Below, in pieces: positions 34,580-43,744 of a stretch of DNA of 64,000 nt; position 1 is the first letter of the stretch; the number at the start of each line of letters is the position of its first letter. A program made the position numbers and the translations under genes. Under the pieces are notes generated by a model that saw only the letters and a list, made by a program, of their open reading frames with translations, had not been told where the DNA came from and ran no database searches. Origin of the DNA: Cyanobacterium stanieri PCC 7202 (GTDB lineage Bacteria; Cyanobacteriota; Cyanobacteriia; Cyanobacteriales; Cyanobacteriaceae); the NCBI GenBank assembly GCA_000317655.1, contig CP003940.1, positions 2,303,547-2,367,546 of the forward strand, written 5' to 3'.

Positions 34580-37537
34580 TTACTGATAATTTTCCATACC
34601 TACACAAGAACAAACTAAGTTGCGATCGCCCCAGGCATTATCAATACGCCCCACAGCACTCCAAAACTTATGTTCCTTCGTCCAACTATCAGGGTATGCC
34701 GCCTCCTCACGGGTATAAGGATGACTCCAATCAGAAGCAATCAAACTCAACGCAGTATGGGGAGAATTTTTCAGTAGATTATCCTCCATATCCATCTTAC
34801 CATCCTCGATCGCCCTTATCTCATCACGAATAGAGATCATCGCCTCACAAAAACGATCTAATTCCGCCAACGACTCACTCTCCGTCGGTTCAATCATCAT
34901 CGTACCATTCACAGGCCAAGACATAGTTGGGGCATGAAAACCATAATCAATGAGACGTTTTGCCACATCCTGCACCTCAATAGAAGCGGTTTTACGCAAC
35001 GGGCGTAAATCGATAATACACTCATGCGCCACCAAACCAGACTTACCCGTAAACAAAATCGGATAATGAGGCGCCAAACGATGGGCAATATAATTCGCAT
35101 TCAAAATCGCCACCTTAGTAGCCTCCGTCAAACCCTCACTACCCATCATGGCAATATACATCCAAGAAATAGGCAAAATACTGGCACTACCCCAAGGCGC
35201 CGCCGAAATCATCCCAATAGAATCAGCATTGATTCCCCCCTTATTAAGGGGGGTTAGGGGGGATCCTTCAGTAGCAGGTAAAAAAGGCACCAAATGAGGC
35301 ATAACCCCAATGGGCCCCACCCCAGGACCACCCCCACCATGGGGAATACAAAAAGTTTTATGCAAATTCAGGTGACACACATCCGCACCAAAATCTCCCG
35401 GACGACATAACCCCACCTGCGCATTCATATTCGCACCATCAAGATATACCTGCCCACCATAGCTATGGACAATACCGCATATATCCTTAACTCCTTGTTC
35501 AAACACCCCATGGGTAGAAGGATAAGTAATCATCAACGCCGCCAAAGTATCCTGATATTTTTCCGCCTTAGCCTTCAAATCCTCAACATTAATATCCCCA
35601 TCCGTGTCACACTTCACAGGTACCACCTTTAAACCACACATCACCGCACTAGCAGGATTCGTACCATGGGCAGACTCAGGAATCAGACAGATATTACGAT
35701 GCCCTTCCCCACGACTATCATGGTATTTGCGAATCACCTGCAACCCCGCATATTCTCCCTGAGAACCAGCATTGGGCTGGAGAGATATTCCCGCAAACCC
35801 CGTTATTTCGCCCAGCCATGCCTCTAATTGGGCAAAAAGGACTTGATACCCCTTCGTCTGAGAAATAGGGGCAAAGGGATGGATTTGGTTAAACTCTGCC
35901 CAAGTTATAGGTAACATTTCCGCCGTAGCGTTTAATTTCATAGTACAAGAACCAAGGGCAATCATAGAAGTAGTAAGGGATAAATCCTTGCTTTCTAGGC
36001 GGTGTAAATATCTTAATAACTCCGTTTCCGAATGGTATTGATTAAAGACAGTTTCGGTGAGGTAAGAAGTTTTACGCAAAAAGCCACTAGGTAAATCAAA
36101 CTTAGAAGTATTTAACTCCTCCACGGCAAAATCTACCTCCCCACTAGGGGCAAAAATTGACCAAATTTTTTCAACATCTTCCAAGGTAGTAGTTTCATCA
36201 AGGCTAATACCTATAACATTTTGACCGTAGCGGAAATTAATCCGTTGTGCCTCAGCCTTTTCTCGAATAACATCAACCAACTGATTATCGGCAAAATCAA
36301 TAGTAACGGTGTCGAAAACAGCATGACTCCTTAACCCATAACCTAACCTTTCTAACCCTGCACCCAATACCTTGGTTAAATTATGGATAGTAGTAGCAAT
36401 ATTTTTAATGCCTTCTTGTCCATGATATACCGCATAGGTAGAAGCAATCACCGCCAATAACACCTGTGCCGTGCAAATATTACTGGTAGCCTTATCACGG
36501 CGAATATGTTGCTCTCTGGTTTGTAGTGCCAACCTTAAAGCAGGTTTACCATGGACATCCTTAGAAACCCCCACAATACGCCCCGGCACTTGTCTTTTAT
36601 ATTGATCTTTTGTGGCAAAATAAGCAGCGTGAGGACCACCATAACCCAATGGTACTCCAAAACGTTGGGTATTTCCCACCGCAATATCAGCATTTAATTC
36701 CCCAGGGGATTTTAACAAAGCCAAACTCATCAAATCACAGGCGAGGGTAACTAACCCTTTTTGACCATGAACTTGATCAATTATCCCTTGATAATCATAA
36801 ATAGTCCCGTGGGTAGTAGGATATTGTAATAAAGCCCCGAAAATAGGAGTATTAAAATCAAAATCAGCAAAATTGGCAATAATTAACTCAATATCCAAAT
36901 ATCTGGCTCTAGTTTCTATTACCGCAATGGTTTGGGGATGGCAGTTAATATCTACAAAAAACTTATCAGATTTATTTTTACATACCCCATAACTCATGGT
37001 CATGGCTTCTGCGGCTGCCGTGCCTTCATCCAACAAAGAAGCATTGGCAATTTCCAAACCCGTTAAATCAATGATCATGGTTTGATAATTTAACAGCGCC
37101 TCTAACCTTCCTTGGGCGATTTCTGGCTGGTAGGGAGTATAGGCAGTGTACCAGTTAGGATTTTCGAGGATGTTACGCTGAATAACTGGGGGGGTAATAC
37201 AATTACTGTAACCCATGCCGATATAGTTGGTGAATACCTCATTTTGCTGGGCAATTTCCTTCAACTGGGCAAGGGCTTTATTTTCTGAACTAGCAGAGGG
37301 TAATTTTAAAGACTGATTGAGGCGAATGGAAGGGGGAACAGCTTGATCGATTAATTCCTCTAAACTATCATAGCCTAGAGCATCTAGCATAATTTTGGCA
37401 CTAGGTTCATTGATGCCAATGTGACGGTCTTTGAATTGATTATTTTGTCTTAAACTAAGAGGGGATTGAACGTGACTCAAGGTGTCATTCTCCATAGGTT
37501 GAGGATGACTGTTACCGAAATTGTCTAAGTCGAGCAT
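34580..37537 (-). CDS. gcvP: glycine dehydrogenase (decarboxylating), P protein
   Basis: The pyridoxal-phosphate subunit of the glycine cleavage system: decarboxylates glycine and passes the aminomethyl group to lipoylated H protein, central to photorespiratory glycine turnover. The 985-residue protein is a single-chain, homodimeric-type P protein; the PLP lysine is Lys727 in [16 protein letters not shown], and the GTNPASA and [15 protein letters not shown] blocks are intact. A palindromic repeat is inserted in frame at about residues 758-769 ([10 protein letters not shown]) in a surface-variable loop. Its last 45 bases are duplicated at 33997-34041. No gcvT or gcvH nearby. Confidence 0.94.
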   Translation of the reverse strand: MLDLDNFGNSHPQPMENDTLSHVQSPLSLRQNNQFKDRHIGINEPSAKIMLDALGYDSLEELIDQAVPPSIRLNQSLKLPSASSENKALAQLKEIAQQNEVFTNYIGMGYSNCITPPVIQRNILENPNWYTAYTPYQPEIAQGRLEALLNYQTMIIDLTGLEIANASLLDEGTAAAEAMTMSYGVCKNKSDKFFVDINCHPQTIAVIETRARYLDIELIIANFADFDFNTPIFGALLQYPTTHGTIYDYQGIIDQVHGQKGLVTLACDLMSLALLKSPGELNADIAVGNTQRFGVPLGYGGPHAAYFATKDQYKRQVPGRIVGVSKDVHGKPALRLALQTREQHIRRDKATSNICTAQVLLAVIASTYAVYHGQEGIKNIATTIHNLTKVLGAGLERLGYGLRSHAVFDTVTIDFADNQLVDVIREKAEAQRINFRYGQNVIGISLDETTTLEDVEKIWSIFAPSGEVDFAVEELNTSKFDLPSGFLRKTSYLTETVFNQYHSETELLRYLHRLESKDLSLTTSMIALGSCTMKLNATAEMLPITWAEFNQIHPFAPISQTKGYQVLFAQLEAWLGEITGFAGISLQPNAGSQGEYAGLQVIRKYHDSRGEGHRNICLIPESAHGTNPASAVMCGLKVVPVKCDTDGDINVEDLKAKAEKYQDTLAALMITYPSTHGVFEQGVKDICGIVHSYGGQVYLDGANMNAQVGLCRPGDFGADVCHLNLHKTFCIPHGGGGPGVGPIGVMPHLVPFLPATEGSPLTPLNKGGINADSIGMISAAPWGSASILPISWMYIAMMGSEGLTEATKVAILNANYIAHRLAPHYPILFTGKSGLVAHECIIDLRPLRKTASIEVQDVAKRLIDYGFHAPTMSWPVNGTMMIEPTESESLAELDRFCEAMISIRDEIRAIEDGKMDMEDNLLKNSPHTALSLIASDWSHPYTREEAAYPDSWTKEHKFWSAVGRIDNAWGDRNLVCSCVGMENYQ
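34586..34630. repeat. direct repeat at the gcvP 3' end, copy 2
   Basis: Overlaps the last codons of gcvP and is 42/45 identical to 33997-34041. Both copies end with a GCGATCGC-containing stretch. Confidence 0.8.
35231..35266. repeat. palindromic repeat inserted in frame within gcvP
   Basis: A run of GATTCCCCCC, TTATTAA, GGGGGGTTAGGGGGGATCC: two complementary C6/G6 arms and a third G6 tract. Translated on the minus strand it gives [12 protein letters not shown]. Similar C6...G6TTAG6 sequences are common dispersed repeats in cyanobacterial genomes, normally between genes. It adds about 12 residues and keeps the frame. Confidence 0.75.
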
Positions 37538-37745
37538 GGTTGATGGTAGGGTGATTTACGTTTGAGTTACTTATTCCATATTAACGAAATCTTAACAATT
37601 CTTAAACTATCTGACATTTAAATAATTTCCAAATTGCCATACCTCCTACCATTTATTTTATAAAGTCGTTATTCCTTTTCATGGCAATAAAATCCTCCAC
37701 CCTAAAATTGTTAGGCAAGTTATCTTAATTTTTAATTATTTACTA

Positions 37746-38093
37746 TCATTCTATTTTTAACCAATTAATTAAATTTTTTCTGACCTGCTTTAGCCTTTCT
37801 TGTGAGATGCTTCCTAAACGTGCATTAATAATTGATGATTCGATAGTTACTAACCTTCCGAGTCGAATCACAGAATCAACTTTTAAGCCACTGATAATAT
37901 AATCATCATCTGAAGTTTTAATAATGATGTCAAAGCCTTTTACTGTTTGATAAATACGAGAAGAAATTAATGCTAATAATACATCTTCGTTACCGTGAGG
38001 ACTGTTGGCAACAACTAAAGCAGGGCGAAGTTTTCCTTCTTTTAAATTAGTCTGTGGAAAACGAATTAAAACTATATCTCCTGATTGTACCAT
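37746..38093 (-). CDS. MazF/PemK-family toxin
   Basis: A 115-residue endoribonuclease-type toxin: QSGDIVLIRFPQTNLKEGKLRPALVVANSP holds the conserved G-D-I-V-L-x-x-F-P-x-T and K-x-R-P-A-L-V-V motifs, followed by the ALISSRIYQ strand and the SVIRLGRLVTIESSIINARLGSIS region. MazF-type toxins cleave single-stranded RNA at short motifs. The ATG overlaps the antitoxin stop by one base. Confidence 0.85.
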   Translation of the reverse strand: MVQSGDIVLIRFPQTNLKEGKLRPALVVANSPHGNEDVLLALISSRIYQTVKGFDIIIKTSDDDYIISGLKVDSVIRLGRLVTIESSIINARLGSISQERLKQVRKNLINWLKIE

Positions 38094-38323
38094 TAATAAA
38101 TTTCCTGAGCATCTTCTAAAGAATATTCAATATCATCATCTTCTGAAAAAAACTGACTCAAAGAAAATTTCTGCCATTCTTTTTCCTGCCAATCAGTGTA
38201 TTCAGTGACATTTATATCATAATTCTTCGTAATTGATAATGTAAATTGTGCTATTTTCTCAACAATTTCATCAGGTAAATTATCAATTTGTTGGTGTAAT
38301 TGTTCACGAATTGTTATTTCCAT
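38093..38323 (-). CDS. antitoxin partner of the MazF-like toxin
   Basis: A 76-residue protein with an N-terminal helical block (TIREQLHQQIDNLPDEIVEKIAQFTLSI) and a very acidic C-terminus (SEDDDIEYSLEDAQEIY), a layout common for cyanobacterial antitoxins paired with PemK/MazF toxins. The acidic tail would cover the toxin active site. Coupled to the toxin by a one-base overlap. Confidence 0.75.
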   Translation of the reverse strand: MEITIREQLHQQIDNLPDEIVEKIAQFTLSITKNYDINVTEYTDWQEKEWQKFSLSQFFSEDDDIEYSLEDAQEIY

Positions 38324-38569
38324 AGTTTAATAAATAGAGATTATAATTTAATAATTTAAGTGAGTCTTTATTGGGATTGGGCCTTGAAAAGATGAACAAT
38401 TATCTATTGTATTTCTTTAACCTCAATTTGGGTTAAAGCTATTTAATTTTTTTTCTATGAAGTTATAAGATTTTTAGACTGCGAAAAAATAATACTGTTA
38501 GCTTATTCTAAACTCAGGCTAATTAAATTTACTCATAACTATTTATTCTCTTCTATATTGTTTTAATTT

Positions 38570-39397
38570 TCAATCTATATAAATTTCATTTGCAGCATGT
38601 TTTTTTAGAATTTTTTGGACTTTCTTCAATCTTTCTTTTAACAGTTCACTATTATTTATTTTAATCTTTTCTTCCAGATACTTTACTTCTAAATGAGCTA
38701 AATCGATTCTTAGTGTTTTTATCCAATTAGTCGAACCCAAGGTATGTTCTTCCCAATTTCTATCAATAAAGGGATTTTCATAATATTGAATGTCATCAAA
38801 TATACTTATATCTATATTTTTTTTCTTTAAAAACTTTTCTAAATCATTTAGTAAATTTTGATCGCTCTCAGCAAATATTCTAAACAGATTTTCAATTCCA
38901 TTCACTTTTTCTTTTATATCATCAATAAGATCTAAACAACCTTTTTTAACTTCAATTTTTATTTCTAAACCTGTACCCGAGAATCGATGATTAACAGTAT
39001 TTAATTGTTGTATTTCATTCCAATATTTATGAATTTCATTAACAATCTCTTCTAACTTTTCTTGTTCAATATCAAAATTGGAATTTTCAAATTTAGATTC
39101 GTGTTCTTTTTTTATTTCTCTTAGCTTTTGGGCAGTATACTCTTCAACATCATTTGTTTCAACATGATGAGCATAGCAAAGGATAAGAAGATTATCATAA
39201 CTCCTACGATATTCATCATCACTATGTGGATTATATCTTTCTCCACCTTCCAAAGCTGCTTCTATATGACACACTTGGGCAACGAATTGATTTTTGTGAT
39301 TGATTAATGAATGTTCACATTGGGGAAATGCACATTGATTACCTGATTTAGCAAATAAAGCTCTTAATGTATCTATTTTTGGTGTCAATCGAGCCAT
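38570..39397 (-). CDS. HNH endonuclease with unassigned helical C-terminal domain
   Basis: A 275-residue protein with an N-terminal HNH domain (about 15-90): a zinc-type pair Cys22/Cys27, the His44 block (CHIEAALEGGERYNPHSDDEYRRSYDNLLILCYAHHVETND) with Asn69, Cys74 and His77/His78. The H-I-E-A-A-x-x-G-G-x-R-Y and N-L-L-I-L-C-x-x-H-H pattern is that of the HNH nucleases seen as effectors in CBASS (Cap5) and related defence proteins. The C-terminal 160 residues are charged and helical and do not look like a SAVED domain. Single gene, AT-rich flanks, no nucleotide cyclase or other defence gene beside it. Defence role is inference only. Confidence 0.72.
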   Translation of the reverse strand: MARLTPKIDTLRALFAKSGNQCAFPQCEHSLINHKNQFVAQVCHIEAALEGGERYNPHSDDEYRRSYDNLLILCYAHHVETNDVEEYTAQKLREIKKEHESKFENSNFDIEQEKLEEIVNEIHKYWNEIQQLNTVNHRFSGTGLEIKIEVKKGCLDLIDDIKEKVNGIENLFRIFAESDQNLLNDLEKFLKKKNIDISIFDDIQYYENPFIDRNWEEHTLGSTNWIKTLRIDLAHLEVKYLEEKIKINNSELLKERLKKVQKILKKHAANEIYID

Positions 39398-39492
39398 ATA
39401 TTTAGCATACTCTTTATTTTCCTAACTTTTATGATAGCAACAAAAATCAGCAATAATAGAACATAGATAGACCAATACTATGATAACTTTCT

Positions 39493-42138
39493 ATGACTAA
39501 TATCCCTCCTTCCTTAACAGGAAACGAAATCAGAGCAAAATTTTTAAACTTTTTTGAGCAAAAACAACATAAAATATTACCTAGTGCTTCTTTAGTACCT
39601 GACGATCCTACGGTGCTTTTAACCATCGCAGGGATGTTACCATTTAAGCCTATATTCTTGGGGCAACAAACCCCAGAAGTGCCGAGGGCAACTACTTCCC
39701 AAAAATGTATCCGCACCAATGATATTGAAAATGTGGGACGCACTGCCAGACATCATACTTTTTTTGAGATGTTGGGTAATTTCAGTTTTGGGGATTACTT
39801 TAAATCTCAAGCCATCGCTTGGGGTTGGGAATTATCAACCGAAGTATTCAAGTTACCCCCCGAAAGAATTGTGGTTAGCGTGTTTCGTGAGGATGACGAA
39901 GCCTTTGCCATTTGGCGAGATGAGGTAGGTGTGCCTGAAAAAAGGATTATCCGCATGGGAGAGGAAGATAATTTCTGGAAATCTGGGGCTACTGGTCCTT
40001 GTGGCCCTTGTTCGGAGTTATACTATGATTTTAAGCCCGAATTGGGTGATGATCATATTGATTTGGAAGATGATAGTCGATTTATCGAGTTTTATAACTT
40101 GGTGTTTATGCAGTATAACCGAGATGCTGACGGTAATTTGACTCCCCTAGAAAAGAAAAACATTGATACGGGGATGGGTTTGGAAAGGATGGCGCAAATT
40201 TTGCAACAGGTGCCTAATAATTATGAAACTGATTTAATTTTCCCTATCATCAAGACTGCTGCTGAGTTGGCTGATATTGATTATCAAAGGGCGGATGAGA
40301 ATACTAAGGTATCTTTGAAGGTAATTGGGGATCATGTGCGTTCTGTGGTACAAATGATCGCTGATGGTATTTCGGCTTCTAATATGGGGCGTGGTTATAT
40401 TTTGCGTCGTCTTATTCGTCGGGTAGTGCGTCACGGGCGTTTGATTGGCATTGATGGCAATTTTATTAATGAGGTGGCGGAGACTGCCATTGAGTTGTTA
40501 GAAGGGGTTTATGTTAATACTCGAGAAAGGGAACAGGTTATCAAAACCGAGTTACAAAGGGAGGAGTCTGCTTTCTTGGCTACCCTAGAAAGGGGTGAGA
40601 AACTCTTGGCGGAGGTGATTAATAAGTTAAAGGTGGAAGCAAAAACGGAAATTTCTGGGGTGGATGCTTTTACTCTTTATGATACTTTTGGTTTTCCTTT
40701 GGAATTGACTCAAGAAATTGCGGAGGAGCAGGGTATAACCGTTGATGTGGCTGGATTTGAGGCAGAAATGGAAGCTCAGAGGGTGCGATCGCAATCTGCC
40801 CATGAAACCATCGATTTGACTGTGCAAGGAAGCATCGATAAATTAGCCGAACATATCCATCCTACGGAATTTTTGGGCTACCATGAGTATCAATTAATTA
40901 GCCATATTGAGGGGTTATTGGTGGAAGGTAAATCCGTAGAAAAGGCGGAATCGGGTACTAAGGTACAGTTAATTTTAAATAAAACTCCTTTTTATGCGGA
41001 ATCTGGGGGGCAAATAGGCGATAAAGGCTACCTTGCAGGGGAGGATGTGTTAATCTCCATTAATGATGTGCAGAAGGAGTCGGGCTTTTTTGTCCATTAT
41101 GGCACTGTAGAAAGGGGTGTGATTACCGTAGGGCAAAAGTTACGGGCAACTGTTGACAAAGCCTGTCGTAACCGTGTCAGGGCAAATCATACCGCTACTC
41201 ACCTATTACAGTCGGCATTAAAAAAGGTGGTGGATAATTCCATCTCTCAGGCTGGTTCTTTGGTATCCTTTGATAAGTTACGTTTTGATTTCAATTCCCC
41301 TCAACCCATCACCAAATCTCAGTTACAACAAATTGAGGATTTGATTAATACTTGGATTGCCGAAGCCCATCCCGCTGATATTTCTGTTATGTCTTTAGAG
41401 GAGGCTAAGGGTAAAGGTGCGATCGCCATGTTTGGTGAAAAATACGGCTCTCAGGTGCGTGTCATCGACGTACCGGGGGTTTCCATGGAATTATGTGGGG
41501 GGACTCATGTAAATAATACCGCCGAAATAGGGCTATTTAAAATCATATCTGAGACGGGTATTTCTTCTGGAGTCAGACGCATCGAAGCAGTGGCAGGTGC
41601 ATCGGTGTTGGAATATCTCAAAGTCAGGGATGAGGTGGTTAAGGAATTAGCCGATAAACTCAAAGCCAAACCCGAGGAAATTCCTGAACGTTTTGCCAAC
41701 CTCCAAAGTGAGTTAAAAACCACCCAAAAAGAATTAGAAAACCTTAAGCAGGAGTTAGCTTTACTAAAATCTGATAGTTTAGTTAATGATGCGCAAAGCG
41801 TAGGCGAGTTTAAAATTCTTGTTGCTCACATGGGAGATTTGGATGCTAAATCCTTACAAACCGCAGGGGAAAAACTACAACAAAAACTAGGGAGTAGTGC
41901 TGTGGTATTGGCTTCCATCCCCGAGGAAGGAAAAGTAAGTTTAGTGGCTGCCTTTGGTGAAAAAGTTTATAAAGATAAAAAACTTCAGGCAGGGAAATTT
42001 ATCGGACAAATCGCCAAAATCTGCGGAGGTGGAGGCGGAGGGCGCCCCAATCTTGCCCAAGCGGGGGGAAGGGATGCCACCAAGGTTGATGAGGCTTTGG
42101 CTACCGCTAAAACTCAATTAATTGAAGCGTTATCCTAA
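39493..42138 (+). CDS. alaS: alanyl-tRNA synthetase
   Basis: Charges tRNA-Ala and edits mischarged Ser/Gly. The 881-residue protein has the full bacterial layout: a class II catalytic core (about 1-240: RTNDIENVG, HHTFFEMLGNFSFGDYFK, MEFNLVFMQYNRD-type block), a tRNA-recognition helical region, an editing domain with zinc-site motifs HTATHLL and CGGTH (about 560-720) and the C-Ala oligomerisation domain ending in GGGGGGRPNLAQAGG. Start ATG matches the family N-terminus. Convergent with the phosphohexomutase gene, with a hairpin between. Confidence 0.95.
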   Translation: MTNIPPSLTGNEIRAKFLNFFEQKQHKILPSASLVPDDPTVLLTIAGMLPFKPIFLGQQTPEVPRATTSQKCIRTNDIENVGRTARHHTFFEMLGNFSFGDYFKSQAIAWGWELSTEVFKLPPERIVVSVFREDDEAFAIWRDEVGVPEKRIIRMGEEDNFWKSGATGPCGPCSELYYDFKPELGDDHIDLEDDSRFIEFYNLVFMQYNRDADGNLTPLEKKNIDTGMGLERMAQILQQVPNNYETDLIFPIIKTAAELADIDYQRADENTKVSLKVIGDHVRSVVQMIADGISASNMGRGYILRRLIRRVVRHGRLIGIDGNFINEVAETAIELLEGVYVNTREREQVIKTELQREESAFLATLERGEKLLAEVINKLKVEAKTEISGVDAFTLYDTFGFPLELTQEIAEEQGITVDVAGFEAEMEAQRVRSQSAHETIDLTVQGSIDKLAEHIHPTEFLGYHEYQLISHIEGLLVEGKSVEKAESGTKVQLILNKTPFYAESGGQIGDKGYLAGEDVLISINDVQKESGFFVHYGTVERGVITVGQKLRATVDKACRNRVRANHTATHLLQSALKKVVDNSISQAGSLVSFDKLRFDFNSPQPITKSQLQQIEDLINTWIAEAHPADISVMSLEEAKGKGAIAMFGEKYGSQVRVIDVPGVSMELCGGTHVNNTAEIGLFKIISETGISSGVRRIEAVAGASVLEYLKVRDEVVKELADKLKAKPEEIPERFANLQSELKTTQKELENLKQELALLKSDSLVNDAQSVGEFKILVAHMGDLDAKSLQTAGEKLQQKLGSSAVVLASIPEEGKVSLVAAFGEKVYKDKKLQAGKFIGQIAKICGGGGGGRPNLAQAGGRDATKVDEALATAKTQLIEALS

Positions 42139-42143
42139 TCTTA

Positions 42144-42168
42144 AAGGTGGGTATTTATTGCCCACCTT
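42144..42168. terminator. hairpin between convergent alaS and phosphohexomutase genes
   Basis: AAGGTGGGTA and TGCCCACCTT pair (one G-T wobble) around a TTTAT loop, five bases after the alaS stop, followed by ACTTTAT. Same palindrome family as 13414-13430 and 25992-26008. Confidence 0.6.
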
Positions 42169-42197
42169 ACTTTATGGATACAAGGTAAAGAAAACTT

Positions 42198-43625
42198 TTA
42201 ACTAAATTCTTTTTTTGCCCAACTAAGATTTTCTTGCACTGTTTGCCAAGACTGTCCCTCGGAATATAATCTTAACAGTGGTTCGGTACCACTAAAACGA
42301 ATTAATAACCAACTCTCATCCTCAAGACGATATTTATAACCATCGATTGCCAGACAATCTACTACTTTTTTTCCAGCAATTTCTTGTAGGGGTTTTGTCG
42401 CAAGGGTATTCTGTAATTGATTTTTTTGTTCCATACTAGCCAAAGTTAAGTCAATACGGTCATACTGAGAAGTAAAATTGACTTTTTCTTGCAAATCTGC
42501 GTACAACTCACCAATACCCTTACCAGATTTTACCATTGCCTCCAGAATATAAAGAGCCGACAAGAGGGCATCTCTTTCGGGAATATGGGTACTATAACCA
42601 ACTCCTCCCGATTCTTCTCCACCTACTAAAACTTGGCTAGTCAACATTTTTTCGGCAATGTATTTATAACCAATGGGAGTTTCTGAGAGGGGAATATTAT
42701 ATAATTTCGCAACCTTGGGGATTAAATCTGAACCGCTCACGGTTTTTACTATTTCCCCTTCTAACCTTTTGGTTTGGGATAAATGTTCAATTAAAATAGG
42801 AATTAAAATTTGTGTACTACAATAATTACCCTCTCCATCTACCGCCGCAATGCGATCGCAATCTCCATCAAACACTAAACCCACTTGAAGGGCATTAAAA
42901 TTAGTTTTCCCCCTTTCTTTGACCTCACGAAATAGATCGGCAATATAACGAGCTAGAGGCTCAGGAGGATGACCCCCAAACAGAGTATCTCTCTGGTTGT
43001 TAATTTCATAAATATCACATCCTAAAATGCGACTCAATCCTGTAGAAGCAGCCCCGTGCATCACATCCACCACCAAATCTAATGTCCCGGCCGAAATAGC
43101 CTCTACAATAGCAGACACATCCACCAAACTAGCTAACTGCCTTGTATAACTTTCCCAAGGGTCAAATTTGGCAATAGAACCACCCTGAGAAGATTTTGGT
43201 AACTCACTATCCAACAAAGCCTCTATCCTTGTGGTCACCTCTCCCGAAACCGAACCTCCAAAAGCCCCTTTGACTTTTAAACCCAGATATTTGGCAGGGT
43301 TATGACTAGCCGTTAATACCAAGGCCCCCAAAGCATTCTTTTCCTTTGCCGCCCAACTAAAAGCAGGGGTAGGGGCATAATCTTGTGCCAATAAAACATC
43401 ATAGCCGTATTCCTGTAACGCTTGTGCGGCCACCAATGCAAAATCTTCTGCCAAAAAACGACGATCAAAACCCACAATCATTAACTTACTATCAGGTTTT
43501 TCTTGCTCTAAAACCTGCGCACAAAGGGGAGCCAACTTTGCCACCCTCTCCATAGTAAAATCAGCGGCAATCACTCCACGCCACCCATCCGTACCAAATT
43601 TAATCGGACTAGCTTGAAAAGGCAT
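42198..43625 (-). CDS. phosphoglucomutase/phosphomannomutase family protein
   Basis: A 475-residue alpha-D-phosphohexomutase. The phosphoserine is Ser107 in VLTASHNPAKY; the metal loop is FDGDCDRIA (DGDxDR), the sugar-binding loop GGEESGGVGY, and the phosphate-binding loop RFSGTEPLLRLY. The N-terminal KFGTDGWRG is also typical. It interconverts hexose 1- and 6-phosphates (glucose, mannose or glucosamine); which sugar is used cannot be read with confidence. The GGEESGGVG form favours glucose/mannose over glucosamine. Upstream, between this gene and prk, lies the perfect 20-bp palindrome. Confidence 0.9.
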   Translation of the reverse strand: MPFQASPIKFGTDGWRGVIAADFTMERVAKLAPLCAQVLEQEKPDSKLMIVGFDRRFLAEDFALVAAQALQEYGYDVLLAQDYAPTPAFSWAAKEKNALGALVLTASHNPAKYLGLKVKGAFGGSVSGEVTTRIEALLDSELPKSSQGGSIAKFDPWESYTRQLASLVDVSAIVEAISAGTLDLVVDVMHGAASTGLSRILGCDIYEINNQRDTLFGGHPPEPLARYIADLFREVKERGKTNFNALQVGLVFDGDCDRIAAVDGEGNYCSTQILIPILIEHLSQTKRLEGEIVKTVSGSDLIPKVAKLYNIPLSETPIGYKYIAEKMLTSQVLVGGEESGGVGYSTHIPERDALLSALYILEAMVKSGKGIGELYADLQEKVNFTSQYDRIDLTLASMEQKNQLQNTLATKPLQEIAGKKVVDCLAIDGYKYRLEDESWLLIRFSGTEPLLRLYSEGQSWQTVQENLSWAKKEFS

Positions 43626-43707
43626 AAATATAATTTACGACGGAAACTTGATAGTGAATATGTATTGAAAAGTTAATTTCGGAGTCGAAATTTTCTAACA
43701 CTTTTTT

Positions 43708-43727
43708 GGACGTAGCATGCTACGTCC
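43708..43727. repeat. solo copy of the 20-bp palindrome
   Basis: GGACGTAGCATGCTACGTCC, identical to the core of the MITE-like elements at 17072 and 17974. It lies 18 bp after the prk stop on the downstream side, where it may help end the transcript. A TTCGGAGTCGAAA sequence near 43678 may be a decayed end of the element. Confidence 0.75.
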
Positions 43728-43744
43728 TATACCACCAAAAGCAA

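Noticed and set aside
34540-35257. Plus-strand ORFs opposite the gcvP 3' half
   Set aside because: Antisense shadows of gcvP; their apparent Pro/His-rich sequence is the complement of conserved gcvP codons.
37538-37745. Glycine riboswitch upstream of gcvP
   Set aside because: I could not find the conserved tandem aptamer cores in this 208-bp AT-rich region.
38324-38569. Hidden gene between the MazF module and the HNH gene
   Set aside because: The 246 bp are AT-rich with stops in all frames and no ribosome site; I see nothing coding.
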